Assembly (NCBI GenBank): GCA_905250025.1
Contig: CAJNOJ010000122.1
Location: forward strand, 1-64,000
Source of the DNA: Adineta ricciae
Lineage: Eukaryota > Rotifera > Eurotatoria > Adinetida > Adinetidae
Direction: 5' to 3'
Length of the DNA: 64,000 nucleotides
Within the stretch, counting starts at the first letter, position 1, and each line of letters begins with the position of its first letter. Position numbers and translations under genes: made by a program. Of the stretch, positions 46,937 to 60,380 are shown one piece after another. The notes under the pieces were generated by a model. That model saw only the letters and a list, made by a program, of their open reading frames with translations. It did not search any database and had not been told where the DNA came from.

Positions 46937-48427
46937 CTATTTTTTACAATATTGACGTCTAATCAAATCAATTTGTTGTCGGTCAATAAAATCTATCAGA
47001 CTGTCTAAATACGTTTCGTTATTTTGATTCGACCGATTTCCCGGCCACGTCTGCAATGTAAAATCAGGGCCATAGTATGAGAAATAATCATGTTCAGGGA
47101 TGTCATTTTCGAGTTTGATATTTAAACACAAGCCAGTAATTGATGTCCATAATCGTGCTGTATCAGCGATGTTATAACCACCGCCGCCTAAGATAAGAAG
47201 AGGTTTATTCAGTTGAAGAATCTGTTCGATGCATGTTAAAATCGATTGAGTGGTGAGATTAAATGATTTCATTGGATCTCCGAATAGAGTATCAGCACCA
47301 CATTGAACAACGAAGACTTCCGGTTGGAAGGACGAATGGATTTTTGGTAATAAACGAGAAAATATCGATATGTATTGTTTATCATCAATCCCATGACGTA
47401 ATGGAACGTTGATGTTATAACCCCGTCCCCATGTCTCGCCGATTTCATCGAAACTTCCGGAATCAGTAGGAAAAAATCCCAATTCGTATTTATGTAGAGA
47501 AACTGTTAATACTTTTGAAGAGCAATAAAATGCTTCTTGAAGCCCTAGCAAAGAAAATCAAACAGAAATAGAAATCGAAGTACGTTACGAAGTCTTATTT
47601 ATCAATAAATATTGGATTAATAATACAATAGGACAGTCATATTGACAAAATAAGAGCTGATATTTGAAGAAATTCAATCCATAATTGGATTTTCATCGAA
47701 ATCAAAATTCAATAGAAAAACATGTCCTTGACTGACAACATTCTCTTCGTCATAAACACTCAAAGATCTGAAATAACTTTTTACCGTCACCGTGGTGCAG
47801 ATCGAGGTCAATGTAACAAATGCGTTGGAATCGTTTTCGAAGTTCATTGATGCTCATGACAATATCATTGATGTAGCAAAAGCCCGATGCTTGAGATCGT
47901 TCTAAAATTCTTTCGTTTTCATTGCTTTTCAATATTGACTTATGAAAATCGACAGACTTGCATGATGCCATCCTCCGAAAAAGTTTATTGCAATGTTATT
48001 ATTTGAAGGATCGAGATGTTTGGCCGCAGTAATCGATGCTCCTCCGATTAGTTTACCTAAAGATAATCGAATTCTTTTGTTCGAAAGAAATGAGAAGGAG
48101 TTTTGACGAACAAAATGAAGGAAGATCTTCAAATGGTGGACATTCATAACCAATTTTATACAAATCCATTTGTTCATTGTATGTTGGATCATGTTCAACA
48201 TCAATATTGCCGATGACATTCAAAAATTCTAAATAATCTCGATCATGGGCTAATGCAAGTTCATTCTCTGTTGCCAATTCCGGTTGAATGACGTGAAAGC
48301 ATTTGTGTTTATCGAGTTCATAGGCTTGAAGAAGTGAATCAACAAGAAACGATCGATGACGAATTTTGTCGATATTACTTAGAGCTTTATGTAAGTGTTT
48401 GGATGTTAAATAAAAAACCTCTCTCAT
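46937..48427 (-). CDS. HDAC8: Class I histone deacetylase, HDAC8-like
   Basis: Four exons, complement(48112-48427, 47958-48056, 47785-47901, 46937-47544), total 1,140 nt (379 aa; human HDAC8 is 377). The active site is intact: GGWHHAK (charge-relay His pair), DLDLHHGDG and GADTLFGDP (zinc-binding Asp/His/Asp) and GGGGYN (catalytic Tyr). [17 protein letters not shown] matches the HDAC8 type. It deacetylates Lys residues; vertebrate HDAC8 acts on cohesin SMC3. Intron 3 is 240 bp, the others 55-56 bp. The ATG lies three bases after the stop codon of ALG2, with an acceptor-like TTCTTTTAAG in between, suggesting a shared pre-mRNA resolved by trans-splicing. Confidence 0.92.
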
Positions 48428-48429
48428 AT

Positions 48430-48445
48430 CTTAAAAGAATAACCA
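48430..48445 (-). promoter_or_regulatory. Probable trans-splice acceptor between ALG2 and HDAC8
   Basis: The minus-strand pyrimidine tract and AG (TTATTCTTTTAAG) overlap the ALG2 stop codon TAA (48431-48433), and the AG is two bases before the HDAC8 ATG. This fits a 3' splice site for a spliced leader in an operon-like pair, but the site could be fortuitous. Confidence 0.4.
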
Positions 48446-49925
48446 ATAAATAAAAAATGAAACGAGAAAAGCAAAAACAAGTTTTAACAAAAAACTCAAT
48501 GAGGATGACGAAACACTGCGAGAATTATTTAACAATTTGTTCACGTGTTCGTCTAGTTTTTGAGCAAAAGGTTGGAATGAGAAGATTTTCTTCACATGTT
48601 CTCGACCTTGTTCGCCCATCTGTTTTGATAAGTTTTTGTTCTCAACAAATTCCTTCATTCGTGCAGCGAACGTCTCAACCAATGGTTCATCACATAGATA
48701 ACCCGTCCGACCGTCAACAACCGTTTCTAATGGTCCACCGGTCTTTGTCGCGATCACCGGCCGTCCTGCTTGCATAGCTTCGAGCGGAACGATGCCGAAA
48801 TGTTCATTGCGTGGAGTGTATAGGATACAATGAGCTTTGGAAAGGTATTGATGCTTTTCTTGATCGGAAAATGAGCGAACAAATGTGATGGATGATGAAG
48901 GCAGATTTAGATCACGTGCTAGTTGTTGAAGTTCATCAAAATATTCAACATTTTCATATAGACGTTCGTCGTAACCGCCGATCACATATAAATGAATCGA
49001 TTTCGATTCGGAAGAAAGCAATGTTCGAAGACGGGCAAATGAACGAAGAGCAAGTGCGAGATCCTTTTTACGTTCAAAACGATTGATTGAAAGGAAATTA
49101 ATCGATTTCTCATTCTCATTCGATGTGGATGGAACGACTTGATCAGGAATTGTCGGGTAAAGAATATGCACTGGAATGTCAGATCGAATATGCTTTTCAA
49201 ATACTGATTGAGTAAAAGCACTGTTGACTAAGATCCGATCAGCCAGACACGTTGTGTAGATCTAAATGGAAATAAAGATCGAGTCTAAAGTCTTTTTTTT
49301 CTGACCGTTTGGAATATTTGCGATAATTATTTTCAAGAAAGAAAAACGATAAGCGAATTATCTTTCATACACGCGATTAATCATTTAATCGGATTAGGAA
49401 AGACTATTCCGAAGAGAGATGTGTCGTATTACATGGACAAGGAACGAAGCATGAGAAGCGATTAATATTCATACTCACTTCAAATGTATCAATAGGCCAT
49501 CGATAAGCTTTCTTCACAAAAGATTCTCGTTTTGTTAATAAATGATCAGGATAATGGCAATAAAACAGAACAGGACGCTGGCTTTGCTTTAAAACCGGTA
49601 TACACGCACTGATTTGATCGCATAAAAACAGATCGTATTGCTTCTCATTTTTCATCAAGAGAACATAAATAGCAAGCAGAATAAAACGAATATAAGCACA
49701 TAAAGCATTGAATCTGCCGAAGATATTCCTCGGAAACCATGAACATGCAACAAAAACATTCAACTGGCCATTGCGAGTCTCCTCGAAACATCTTCGTTTA
49801 TCGTGAAAATTCGTATAAAGATCAACTTCGTGTCCTAAGGATTTCAATGCTAATGCAATGTCAATGATTAAACGTTCGGCGCCACCAAGGCCCAAGTCCG
49901 GATGAAGTATTGCGATACGCGGCAT
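48431..49925 (-). CDS. ALG2: ALG2 mannosyltransferase (dolichol-linked oligosaccharide synthesis)
   Basis: Two exons, complement(49479-49925, 48431-49261), with a 217-bp intron, total 1,278 nt (425 aa; human about 416). The GT-B N-domain has GLGGAERLIIDIAL. The C-domain has the EX7E motif (EHFGIVPLEAMQAGRP), a NRFERKKDL segment and GGYDERL, typical of GT4 family ALG2. It adds the second and third mannoses (alpha-1,3 and alpha-1,6) to Man1GlcNAc2-PP-dolichol on the cytosolic face of the ER. A C-terminal hydrophobic helix (VFAFLVSFFIYWLFF) anchors it. The start was chosen at MPRIAIL; it follows GTTTTAG|AT, again acceptor-like. It is followed at three bases by HDAC8. Confidence 0.93.
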
Positions 49926-50329
49926 ATCTAAAACGTGATTATTACGGATTGTTTTATTCATTAATGAAAATGTGCTATTTTTTGCCGAGAAATACTTGAG
50001 AAAAACCAACGAAGAAGTAAGATAGATAATATTAATAATACTGATTGATAAAGAAAAATGAAAAGTGTAGAGAAAAGGGGACGGGGAGTAGAATGGGCCG
50101 TTGCATGTGTGAGAAATCTGTACAAATAAATAAAATCACGTTGCGGCTAAACAAACAACAAAAAATGGTAGAAAAATACAACAAAACGAGATATACAATA
50201 GGAGGAGAAGGAGATCGAAGAGAAGAAAAAACAAAACAAAACATTTTATCTAAAGTATTCATTAGGGTAAACAACAAAAAATAAGATCTGCCTAAATAAA
50301 TGCATTGTAAGGATACAACTGAAATAAGA
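49926..50329. other. Spacer between ERC and ALG2
   Basis: 404 bp between the last ERC exon and the ALG2 start, both on the minus strand. It must hold the ERC 3' end and any ALG2 leader. The plus ORF here is low complexity and rejected. Confidence 0.35.
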
Positions 50330-53300
50330 TCAGCAAAAAAGGCCATCACCATCTGTTAACTAAACGAAAACAAAAGGGCAAAAGTTAGTGGAAATTCCTC
50401 GTTAAGATTGATACCCACACTGTTAGATTTCAAAGAATCTTTTTAAGAAGCATTACCATTCACATTGACCTTTGAACACACAAAACAACATTGATAACAA
50501 AAAGCAGAAAGATATTTTAAGTTCGCAGATGTCAAAACACACACAATAGACAGTGGTTTTTTTATGAGAATTCACTCACCGGTGAAAATGGTACGGACTT
50601 TTCTCGTTGTTCGTATTCTTGTTTCGAAGCCATGTGCTCTTGAATGATTTTCATTCGAATTTCCGTCTAAATGTGATTTAAGAATCGAATTCGAGGAAAG
50701 ACAAAGCGTAAACTTACAAGTTCTTTCAATTGATTGTGTAATTGGTGTTTTTCAGAATTCAGTTTTTTTATTGTACTTGCACGATTTGATGCTCCTGAAC
50801 TACTTCGATCCATTTCTAAATCAGCTATCTGCGAATCTTTTTCGCTCAATTCTCCTAGAAGTTTTTCTTGTCTAAAATAATCCAAACGTTTCATCCATTA
50901 ACGAAAACGCATCGTCAAACTTACTGAGAAATGAACGCATCATCCAAATGTTTGATCTGTTCTTCTAATCGTTGCTCGTACTGCCGTTTTCTTTCATTCA
51001 ATTCCATTTGTAAATGTGTAACTATCTGAGATTGTTCATTATTTTCTCCACGCAAATGTTCGATTTCATTCTGCAGAGTTTTAATCTAAATGAGAATTTT
51101 GTCGTCAAGAAATACGTTCACAAATGATTTTTCACCTGTTTGTCTAAATTCTCAACTTTCCGTTTCTGTTGAGTCATGGCGTATTCTCTTTCCGTGGTGA
51201 TTTGTAAACTTTCTCGAACCGCTTGTTCGAGTTCTTCGATTCGTTGTTGTTTTTTATTCAATGCCAATTCAAATTGCTGTTGTTCCTGTTCGTTTGTTTC
51301 ATTCGTTGAAGTCGACGGAGAAAATTTCTGTTGTTCAAGTTCCTGTTGCATCCATTCAATTTCCCGTTTCATTTCCGTACGTTCCAACTCGAAAGTCGAT
51401 AATCGATCTTGTAACGTTCGATTTTCATATTCTAATTTCGCTGTATCCCCTGAGTCACTTTTAACTTTCTTCAAACTAAGGATTTGCTGTTCAAGACTTT
51501 GAATATGTGCTTCACGACGTTGCAGTAACGATTTCGCATTGTTGATTTGTTCTTTTAATTCGATAATGTGATTCTAAACAACAAGCGAGAAATTAATTGT
51601 TTATTTCGATTAATACGAGAAACAGTCGTGTGGATTTTAACCTTTTTCCCCTGTATGTTTATCATAAGCGATTGACTGGCAAATGTCAAGGCTGACAGAG
51701 CAGTTCTAATTAATAAATCTTGTCATCTCTTTTCGCGGCGAGGGAAGCTGATTAATCCTCCCCCTTTTTTTTCTTTAAACAGATATTACCTTGAGAAACG
51801 TTTCTTTTTTTTTCTACTGGAATGGCTGGTTCTAATCTCAAGAGAAATTGTCAAAGGAAACGAACGTACTTGTCCTTCGTAATAATCTTTTTCTTTCTGT
51901 TCAAGTTTTAATCTTGTCTCGTTGAGAGTCTTTTGCAATTGTTCGATTTCCTCTTGATGTTCAATATCGAACGTATGTCTTTGTTCGCGTAATTTTTCAA
52001 TTAGCCGTTCTTTATCGGCGACTGTTGCTTCTAGATTAGAAACTAATGTGTTATTGCTAACTGATGTTTGTTGTGGGATATTGACGGACGCAGCTGTTGT
52101 CGTTACGGCTGTTAACTTAGCACGAGCTGCAGCTATTTGGTTTGATTTGTCGCGAATTTGCTCTTCGAGATTTTCGATTTTACGATTGAGAACATTGATC
52201 TTTCGATCGCGAATATCTAATTGCTGTTTGGATTCTTGTAAATCGTATTCACGTTGTTGTCGATCGACGCGCGTAGACTGAATTTTCGAGTTTTTCTTTT
52301 CAATTATTGCATCTTTTTCTTTCAACCGTGTGCGAAGATCGTTTATCTAAATAAACAAAAACAAAAGTTCGCACTTTATCCATCAATTTCGAGTGTTTTT
52401 ACTTCAGATTGAATCATATTAACTTGTTGGTCTTTGATCAGTATCGATTCTTTTAAAATACTTATGTAATGCTGTAAATCTTTGTCTTTACTTTCATAAG
52501 TATCAACTTTTGCTTTAAGAGTAACACATTCATTATCTTTTGCATGCAATTCGTTGATCCGTTGCTCTAATTTGTCTTTAATGTCTTGATATTGTCTGAG
52601 AGAGATCGTATTTGCATCGATGGACGGTTGTTGTTGATCTGGAATGGTGAATGTTGATGGAATTGTTGATGTTAGATTAATGTGTCGAGCTTTCTCAAGT
52701 TCATCACGCATTTGTCGTAGTTGCTGTTCGAGAGATTGAACATGAGTGTCCTGAAAACGAAGAGAAACAATTGAATTATAAGAAAATCAATCTCGTTGTT
52801 CTTCTCTCCGTACTTGTTTTGAACGTTTTTGGTGCTCGGTTATATATAATTGATATCGACATGATTCGTCTTTTCTTAAAGCTCGTTCTTTTTTCAGTTC
52901 GGGACTCCAAAATGTTTTGATACTCTTCATTGTCGCATTCAGTTGTTCTTTTGTCAGCTTTAATTCTTGAACTAATTGTTGAACATATGCGTCATTGTTG
53001 GGCTCATATTCGTAGTAATTCATTTGATTAGGAAGATAATTATCTGATGGATAAAATGAAGCATTTGTTGTTGACGAGCGATTCATGTATTCGTGATTTA
53101 TTTGACGACATAACAGATCGGCACTTCCATGACGTTGATGATTTTGTCGACTTAACGATCGACGAGATTGACGTTGAGCCGATGAGTAGCTATCCTCTTC
53201 AGGATAGTAGAGACTTTCACCTGCTGATTGAGAAACCGTACGTTTGGATGGAAAGGTTTCAACAGGTGCAGGCGCATGTGCTGTTACTGGTGGCGGTGGC

Positions 53301-53942
53301 GGAGCTGGAGCTTTCTTTTGAATCGGTTTTGACGCTGGAGGTGATTCAATTTCATCTTCGAATTCATTTTTCAGAGGTTCGTGTTCAATTGGAGTCTGAA
53401 ATAACAAAAATTTGTTTTTCTTCTCTTCCAATTATTCGTGCAACAAACCTGTTGAGAATGATTTGATGCTGAAGATTTCGTTGATGACGATGAACTACTC
53501 GATGGAAATGATCGGCATTGAATGAATGTTGTTGTTTCAGCTTTTGCTTCAGTTTCCTGATTAGTTGTTGCCGGTGGCAAGGGTGAGATTGACGTTGGAT
53601 TGTCCAATAACAACAATGGAGTCGAACTAAGATCACCTACAAGAGGAAAAAGTTCATTTCACTTGTCAATCAGCTCATTAACATAATCTACTAACCAAGA
53701 CTATTCGAAGTACAAACAGGTAAAAGCGAATTGGCGTTATTCTTTGTATTGTTTTCGATTTGGAGTACGCTTGATATCGAACTATTTGAAAATGATGGAA
53801 TGACAACTGAATCTTTTCTTGTCATTGTTGTTGGTTCAACAACAATTGGAATATTGGTCTGATGATTATGTTCATCATTTGTATTGCTAAACTCTGTCTC
53901 TTCATCGTATGAAGGGAAGTCAGTTAGAAGTGTTGCCATCAT
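50330..53942 (-). CDS. ERC: ELKS/CAST (ERC) active-zone scaffold
   Basis: Ten exons, complement(53696-53942, 53449-53636, 52814-53395, 52403-52750, 51870-52346, 51136-51573, 50925-51085, 50718-50871, 50580-50666, 50330-50359), total 2,712 nt (903 aa; human ERC1 about 1,116). The N-terminus is Ser/Pro-rich, with a PPPPP run near 155. Coiled coil spans from about 270 onward with typical ERC blocks (LKEKDAIIEKKNSKIQS, AVRESLQITTEREYAM, LSEKDSQIADLEM, EIRMKIIQEHMASKQEYE). The last exon was chosen by a strong GTGAGT donor and a TTTTCGTTTAG acceptor, phase 0; it ends GDGLFC, resembling the vertebrate PDZ ligand GIWA. Reading through the donor would give VSEFS and a stop instead. ERC organises presynaptic release sites with RIM and liprin. 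Confidence 0.85.
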
Positions 53943-56297
<2,355 letters not shown>

Positions 56298-57776
56298 CAA
56301 TAAAGAGATGAATTTTTGCAACGATTTTTTAGAAATTCTTTTTTTTTGGAAAACGGAAGATCTTATTACCAAGTTTTATGTTGTTGTTCTTATTTTGTTG
56401 TCATGATAATATGTCTATGATTGAATTTATATTTTTCTTCTCGCGCGCGTCTTGTCTTTCTCATGTATAGCCTGTTTTTCTTTTTTTTCTGCTTATTGTC
56501 GCACACACACTCTTACAAACACATCCCGACATGTAAAACCCGTCTATATATTTTCTTTGAAAAACAGCAGACCAGACCAATGAAATAGATTCAAACTTTT
56601 CTTAACAAAGGTTAACTACATATAAGCATATCATTATGTTCTAATGTGATCTGCATCTCGTCATGAAGTTGAGATAAACTGATCGTTTATTTATTCTCAC
56701 AAGATCTTATTTCCAAGCGATAAATAATCGTTGTACTTAAGAAATATTCCGGTCAAGGGTTTGTTTATTATTGTAAAACGAGAATCACTTACGACAAGAA
56801 CGAACTTTTGGGTTGATTCATGTCAATTTTGAATTTTCTATCTCGATGAGTTTAAACTCTATATTTCACCTGAAAGAGATTTCTGCATTTAGTCTTTGCA
56901 TAGAAATCTTCAGGTATCAGTGTGAAGCTAGCACGAACAATTGATATGTTAGCTTAAAACTTTTTACTAAATAAGTCCCGGCCATGAAAACTACACCTTT
57001 CGACTCAGAACTTAATTCTGTATCGAATGGTGGTAGTTTTATTCACGGAACAAACTTTAGAAAAAAATTTAACCTGCATCTTTATTTGCTTCCCATATGT
57101 CTGTTTATGATTCAAATAGAATTTATATAATTTATTACTAAAGTTGTTTTCAATACCTTCATTATTAGAAACAAATTAAAAATAAATAACGAGCAATCAA
57201 GCTTTCAGATCCTGCGGAATTCCGCTAGAAAAAATATCAGACTTTGTCGGATGTCGGAAATGCTAAGAATCTTCGACTTTTGGCGTATTTCCCTCGAATC
57301 CGATGGAGTGTACTTGCTCTGAGCATCCATCTCTGAAAAGCGTAATTAAGATTGAAAACCTCAAACTCAGTATTAATTTCTTCTTGTGCACCTTTTTTCG
57401 AATCTTATCGGATATGTAGCCTATTTGAAATAAAATATTTTCCGTCCATCATAAGTATGCGTAAATCCCTTGTTCTTCGATGCTGAAAAAAAAGAACATC
57501 ATGTGAGGTACAGTAGAATATCACTGACGTTAAACATGGTATAATGCTAAGCGTATTCATTGAATTCGAACAGGAATAGAGGAACAGAAGATATTTTGGA
57601 TAGGTCACTATAATCGACTAGGCAAAATCGGCTTTTTTTTTACAAAGAGACGAGTGACTTGGTTTATGACTTAAAACAAGTCTCTATGGAGTTTCAACTA
57701 TGCTAAACAATATAGTTTTACCATTTTAGTATCAGATTAACGAGTTCAATGGGCAGGAATTACTTATAAGTTACAT
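56298..57776. other. Gene-free stretch with a truncated fold-back copy
   Basis: 1.5 kb of AT-rich sequence after the CDKL gene. It contains one arm of the repeat described at 56918-57130 and nothing else that I recognise. Confidence 0.45.
56918..57130 (+). repeat. Truncated copy of a fold-back (MITE-like) element
   Basis: Starts AGTGTGAAGCTAGCACGAAC and matches, base for base over most of its length, the reverse complement of the right arm plus centre of the inverted repeat at 63003-63369 (shared GATATGTTAGCT, TTTATTCACGG.ACAAACTT, GTTTATGATTCAAATAG-like centre). It contains its own smaller inverted pair (CCATGAAAACTACACC / GGTGGTAGTTTTATTCACGG). Only one arm remains. Confidence 0.6.
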
Positions 57777-58022
57777 ATGTATATTGAAATAAGTCTCATT
57801 ATGCACTTATTCGTTATCTTGAACTTGATCTTCGCTTTTGTTGGATATATTAGATCTAAACTGATAATTCAAGAAGATTTACCGTCAGTAGATGATGCTA
57901 TTGAGCCGCGTGAGTGCTCTAATCAGAACAAATGTGGGAGGATATTTTTTCCGTGTGTTAGGAACGTAGGAGACTCTTGGGCAACATTGGACATTTTCTT
58001 GAGCGGATTCGTTCCAACGTAG
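57777..58022 (+). CDS. Candidate small secreted Cys-containing peptide
   Basis: 81 codons to a TAG. From the second Met (MHLFVILNLIFAFVGYIRSK) the N-terminus looks like a signal peptide, followed by an acidic stretch and three Cys (ECSNQNKC..FPC). No family recognised. It lies among repeats and may be a fragment of a larger gene or chance. Low confidence. Confidence 0.3.
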   Translation: MYIEISLIMHLFVILNLIFAFVGYIRSKLIIQEDLPSVDDAIEPRECSNQNKCGRIFFPCVRNVGDSWATLDIFLSGFVPT

Positions 58023-58437
58023 GTTTTAATCAAACCAACCATGGTTCCAACTACAACTTGATAAGCTCTATCGGTTTCAATCATAAAAAATTTTCACCCC
58101 GCCCACCCATACTCTCACCCTGTCGATTCAACTCTGTTATATCGCCAATATAGTCCAACAGTCTGCCGTAATGTTGTCTTGTCAGTCGATACCCTTCCAG
58201 AAGTAAACTCCAAAATCGAGAGAATCTCTCATAAGCACATCGAACCATGGCGCCTCTCCCATCAAACACTGCTTTGTTAAACCTTCATAACTAAAGCATT
58301 CACTTTCACTAATCCACATATATTTTCACAGAACAAGAAGCATTATCATTCGGGTCACACCTACTTGTCGCAACAAAATTGATTTTCTATTCTTCCACTA
58401 CTTCTGGCCGTCACGCAAATCGCATACCAAATGATAT
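58023..58437. other. Short spacer
   Basis: Between the small ORF and the 3' end of the F-box/LRR gene. A minus ORF at 58081-58269 is not supported by any motif. Confidence 0.35.
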
Positions 58438-60380
58438 CTACTGAGTTCTCAATCGAAAAATATCCTGTCTACGAAAAAGAGTCATCAGATCCACTATTAT
58501 TTGTTCACCAATTCCATTCATCGCAACATTTACACCGCCTTGATGCTCTAAGAATTAGATAAAACAAAAATCCAAACTTCTAGGCACACAGCATCAATTT
58601 TACTGTATTCCTTTGCAATGCATCCGCAATGTGTTGTGCTGCTTTACCACCGATTTGGTTCAAATGGAGATCTAGTGTCGTGAGTGTCTGTAAGTGTGAG
58701 GTAGACAGACTGCTTTATCGTCTGTTAAATGAGATGAATATTACCATATTTGTTCGTAATGCATCCGCAATGTGGTGTGCTCCTTCATCATCAATTTGGT
58801 TCAAGTTGAGGTCTAGTGTGGTGAGTGTCTGTAGGGGTGAGACACATTGAGTGTTTCATTTTCTGTGAAATGATTTGAGATGAATATTACCGTATTCGTT
58901 CGCAGCGCATCCGCGATGTATTGTGCTCCTTCACCGCCGATTCCGTTATATACGAGGTCTAGTGTGGTGAGTGTCTGTGTGTGTGAGGCAGATTGACTGA
59001 TTTATCTTCTGTGAGATGAGATGAATATTACCGTATTCGTTCGCAGTGCATCCGCGATGTGTTGTACTCCTTCATCGCCGATTTCGTTACCGCCGAGGTG
59101 TAGTGTTGTGAGTGTCTGTAGGTTTGAGATAGACTGAGTACGCCATTTTCTGTGAAATGAGATGAATATTACCGTATTCGTCCGCAACGCATCCGCAATG
59201 TATTGTGCTGCTTTACTACCGATTCCGTTGTCACGGAGATCTAGTGTGGTGAGTGTCTGCAGATGTGAAATAGACGGAATGCTTCATCTTCTGTGAAATG
59301 AGATCAGTATTACTGTGTTCGTTCGCAACGCATCCGCAATGCATTGCGCTCCTTTATCGCTGATTCCGTTGTTGCGGAGGTCTAGTGTGGTGAGTGTCTG
59401 CAGGCGTGAGATAGGCTAAGTGTTTCATTTTATGCGAAATGGGATAAAAATTACCGTATTCGTTCGCAACGCATCCGCAATGCATTGTGCTGCTTTACCA
59501 CTGATTATGTTGCTGCCGAGGTCTAGTGTGGTGAGTGTCTGAATTGAAGTAGCAAAGAGAATCTTTGATAGCACTTCTGGTTGGATATAGGTGATGTGAA
59601 ATAGTTATGTGTGAGTACGATTTGTTGGGAGCAGTGGGGTCTAAATGCCAATTTTTGGTGTAGATGATTATGCTAGCTGTGGTTCAGGAAATACTGTGTT
59701 CAGAGAAGAGGTGCTGTATTTGTTTGGAATCCAGATAGGAGATTACTGCGAACTGATGGAATTAAAAGAGTAGGACATAATTATCAATAGCTATTGATTG
59801 TAGTGAGATATCTCTTTTGAAGGCGCGCTCCAATACTATCCAAATCCTGCTGTTGTGAAATTAAGAGATGGATTTGATGTATCCCTGCTGAGAATGGATG
59901 TTGACATAGGTCTAGCAACTGTGCAGTGCAGCTTGCTTTAGTTGATGCACTTTTGGTATCGAGTAGCTCAGGGTGCGAACGGTAACGCATAACTATGTAT
60001 TTTGTTCGTTCATGATCGTGTATCGATCAAATGCATACTCAATATACATAGAAGAACGACGAGAGAGTGGGGGAGTACTTGATTTCATATGATTTCGTAC
60101 TGTGATAGTCCCATTCAATGAAATTGTTTGCTGATTATGAAATTACTTTGCCTCTTCCTATGAGGAAATTCACGACATCAAATATCATTAAGCTTATGTG
60201 TAGCACAACCGACAAGAGTGGTAAAATGCCAAGCAAACTTACTCGATATCGCTCGTAAGTGCTCAAGATCTGATTGAACCTTCGACAAACGTTTTGCATT
60301 GAACAAAATAGCGTCTGCTGATTTTGATGATCCATAATTCGATAAACAAGTTCGACAGGTAATGTGCAAAATGTGTGCAT
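58438..60380 (-). CDS. F-box protein with seven one-exon LRRs
   Basis: Model: complement(60243-60380, 59455-59538, 59314-59397, 59173-59256, 59032-59115, 58891-58974, 58745-58828, 58604-58687, 58438-58545), total 834 nt (277 aa). Exon 1 is an F-box (TLPVELVYRIMDHQNQQTL..). Seven exons of exactly 84 nt follow, each one phase-0 ribonuclease-inhibitor-type LRR of 28 residues (TLTTLDL..N.I...GAQ.IADALRTNT). The last exon ends at TAG 58438-58440. The start at MHTF is a guess; the frame is open further upstream. Between exon 1 and the first LRR lies 704 bp, both borders phase 0; it may hide more exons, for instance around 59784-59990. Such F-box/LRR genes are abundant in bdelloids as I recall. It would bind substrates for ubiquitination. 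Confidence 0.7.
58604..59538 (-). repeat. Tandem exon-intron array, 7 units of about 141 bp
   Basis: Exon starts 59538, 59397, 59256, 59115, 58974, 58828 and 58687 are spaced 141, 141, 141, 141, 146 and 141 bp. Each unit is an 84-nt exon plus a 57-nt intron (62 in one), and the introns themselves are similar (GTAATATTCATCTCAT... to ...CAG). So whole exon-intron units were duplicated. Confidence 0.85.

Noticed and set aside
50562..50568. ERC ending at the TAA directly after the GTGAGT donor
   Set aside because: Kept only as an alternative; the strong donor/acceptor pair and the GIWA-like last exon favour splicing.
51176..51502. Cys/Ser-rich plus-strand ORF
   Set aside because: Reverse reading of coiled-coil codons (GAA/CAA) of ERC.
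53047..53466. 139-codon plus-strand ORF
   Set aside because: Antisense to ERC exon 3, which has consistent splice sites and family motifs.
58604..59538. Reading the LRR array as a NOD-like (NLR) receptor
   Set aside because: No NACHT domain; an F-box exon lies upstream in compatible phase.
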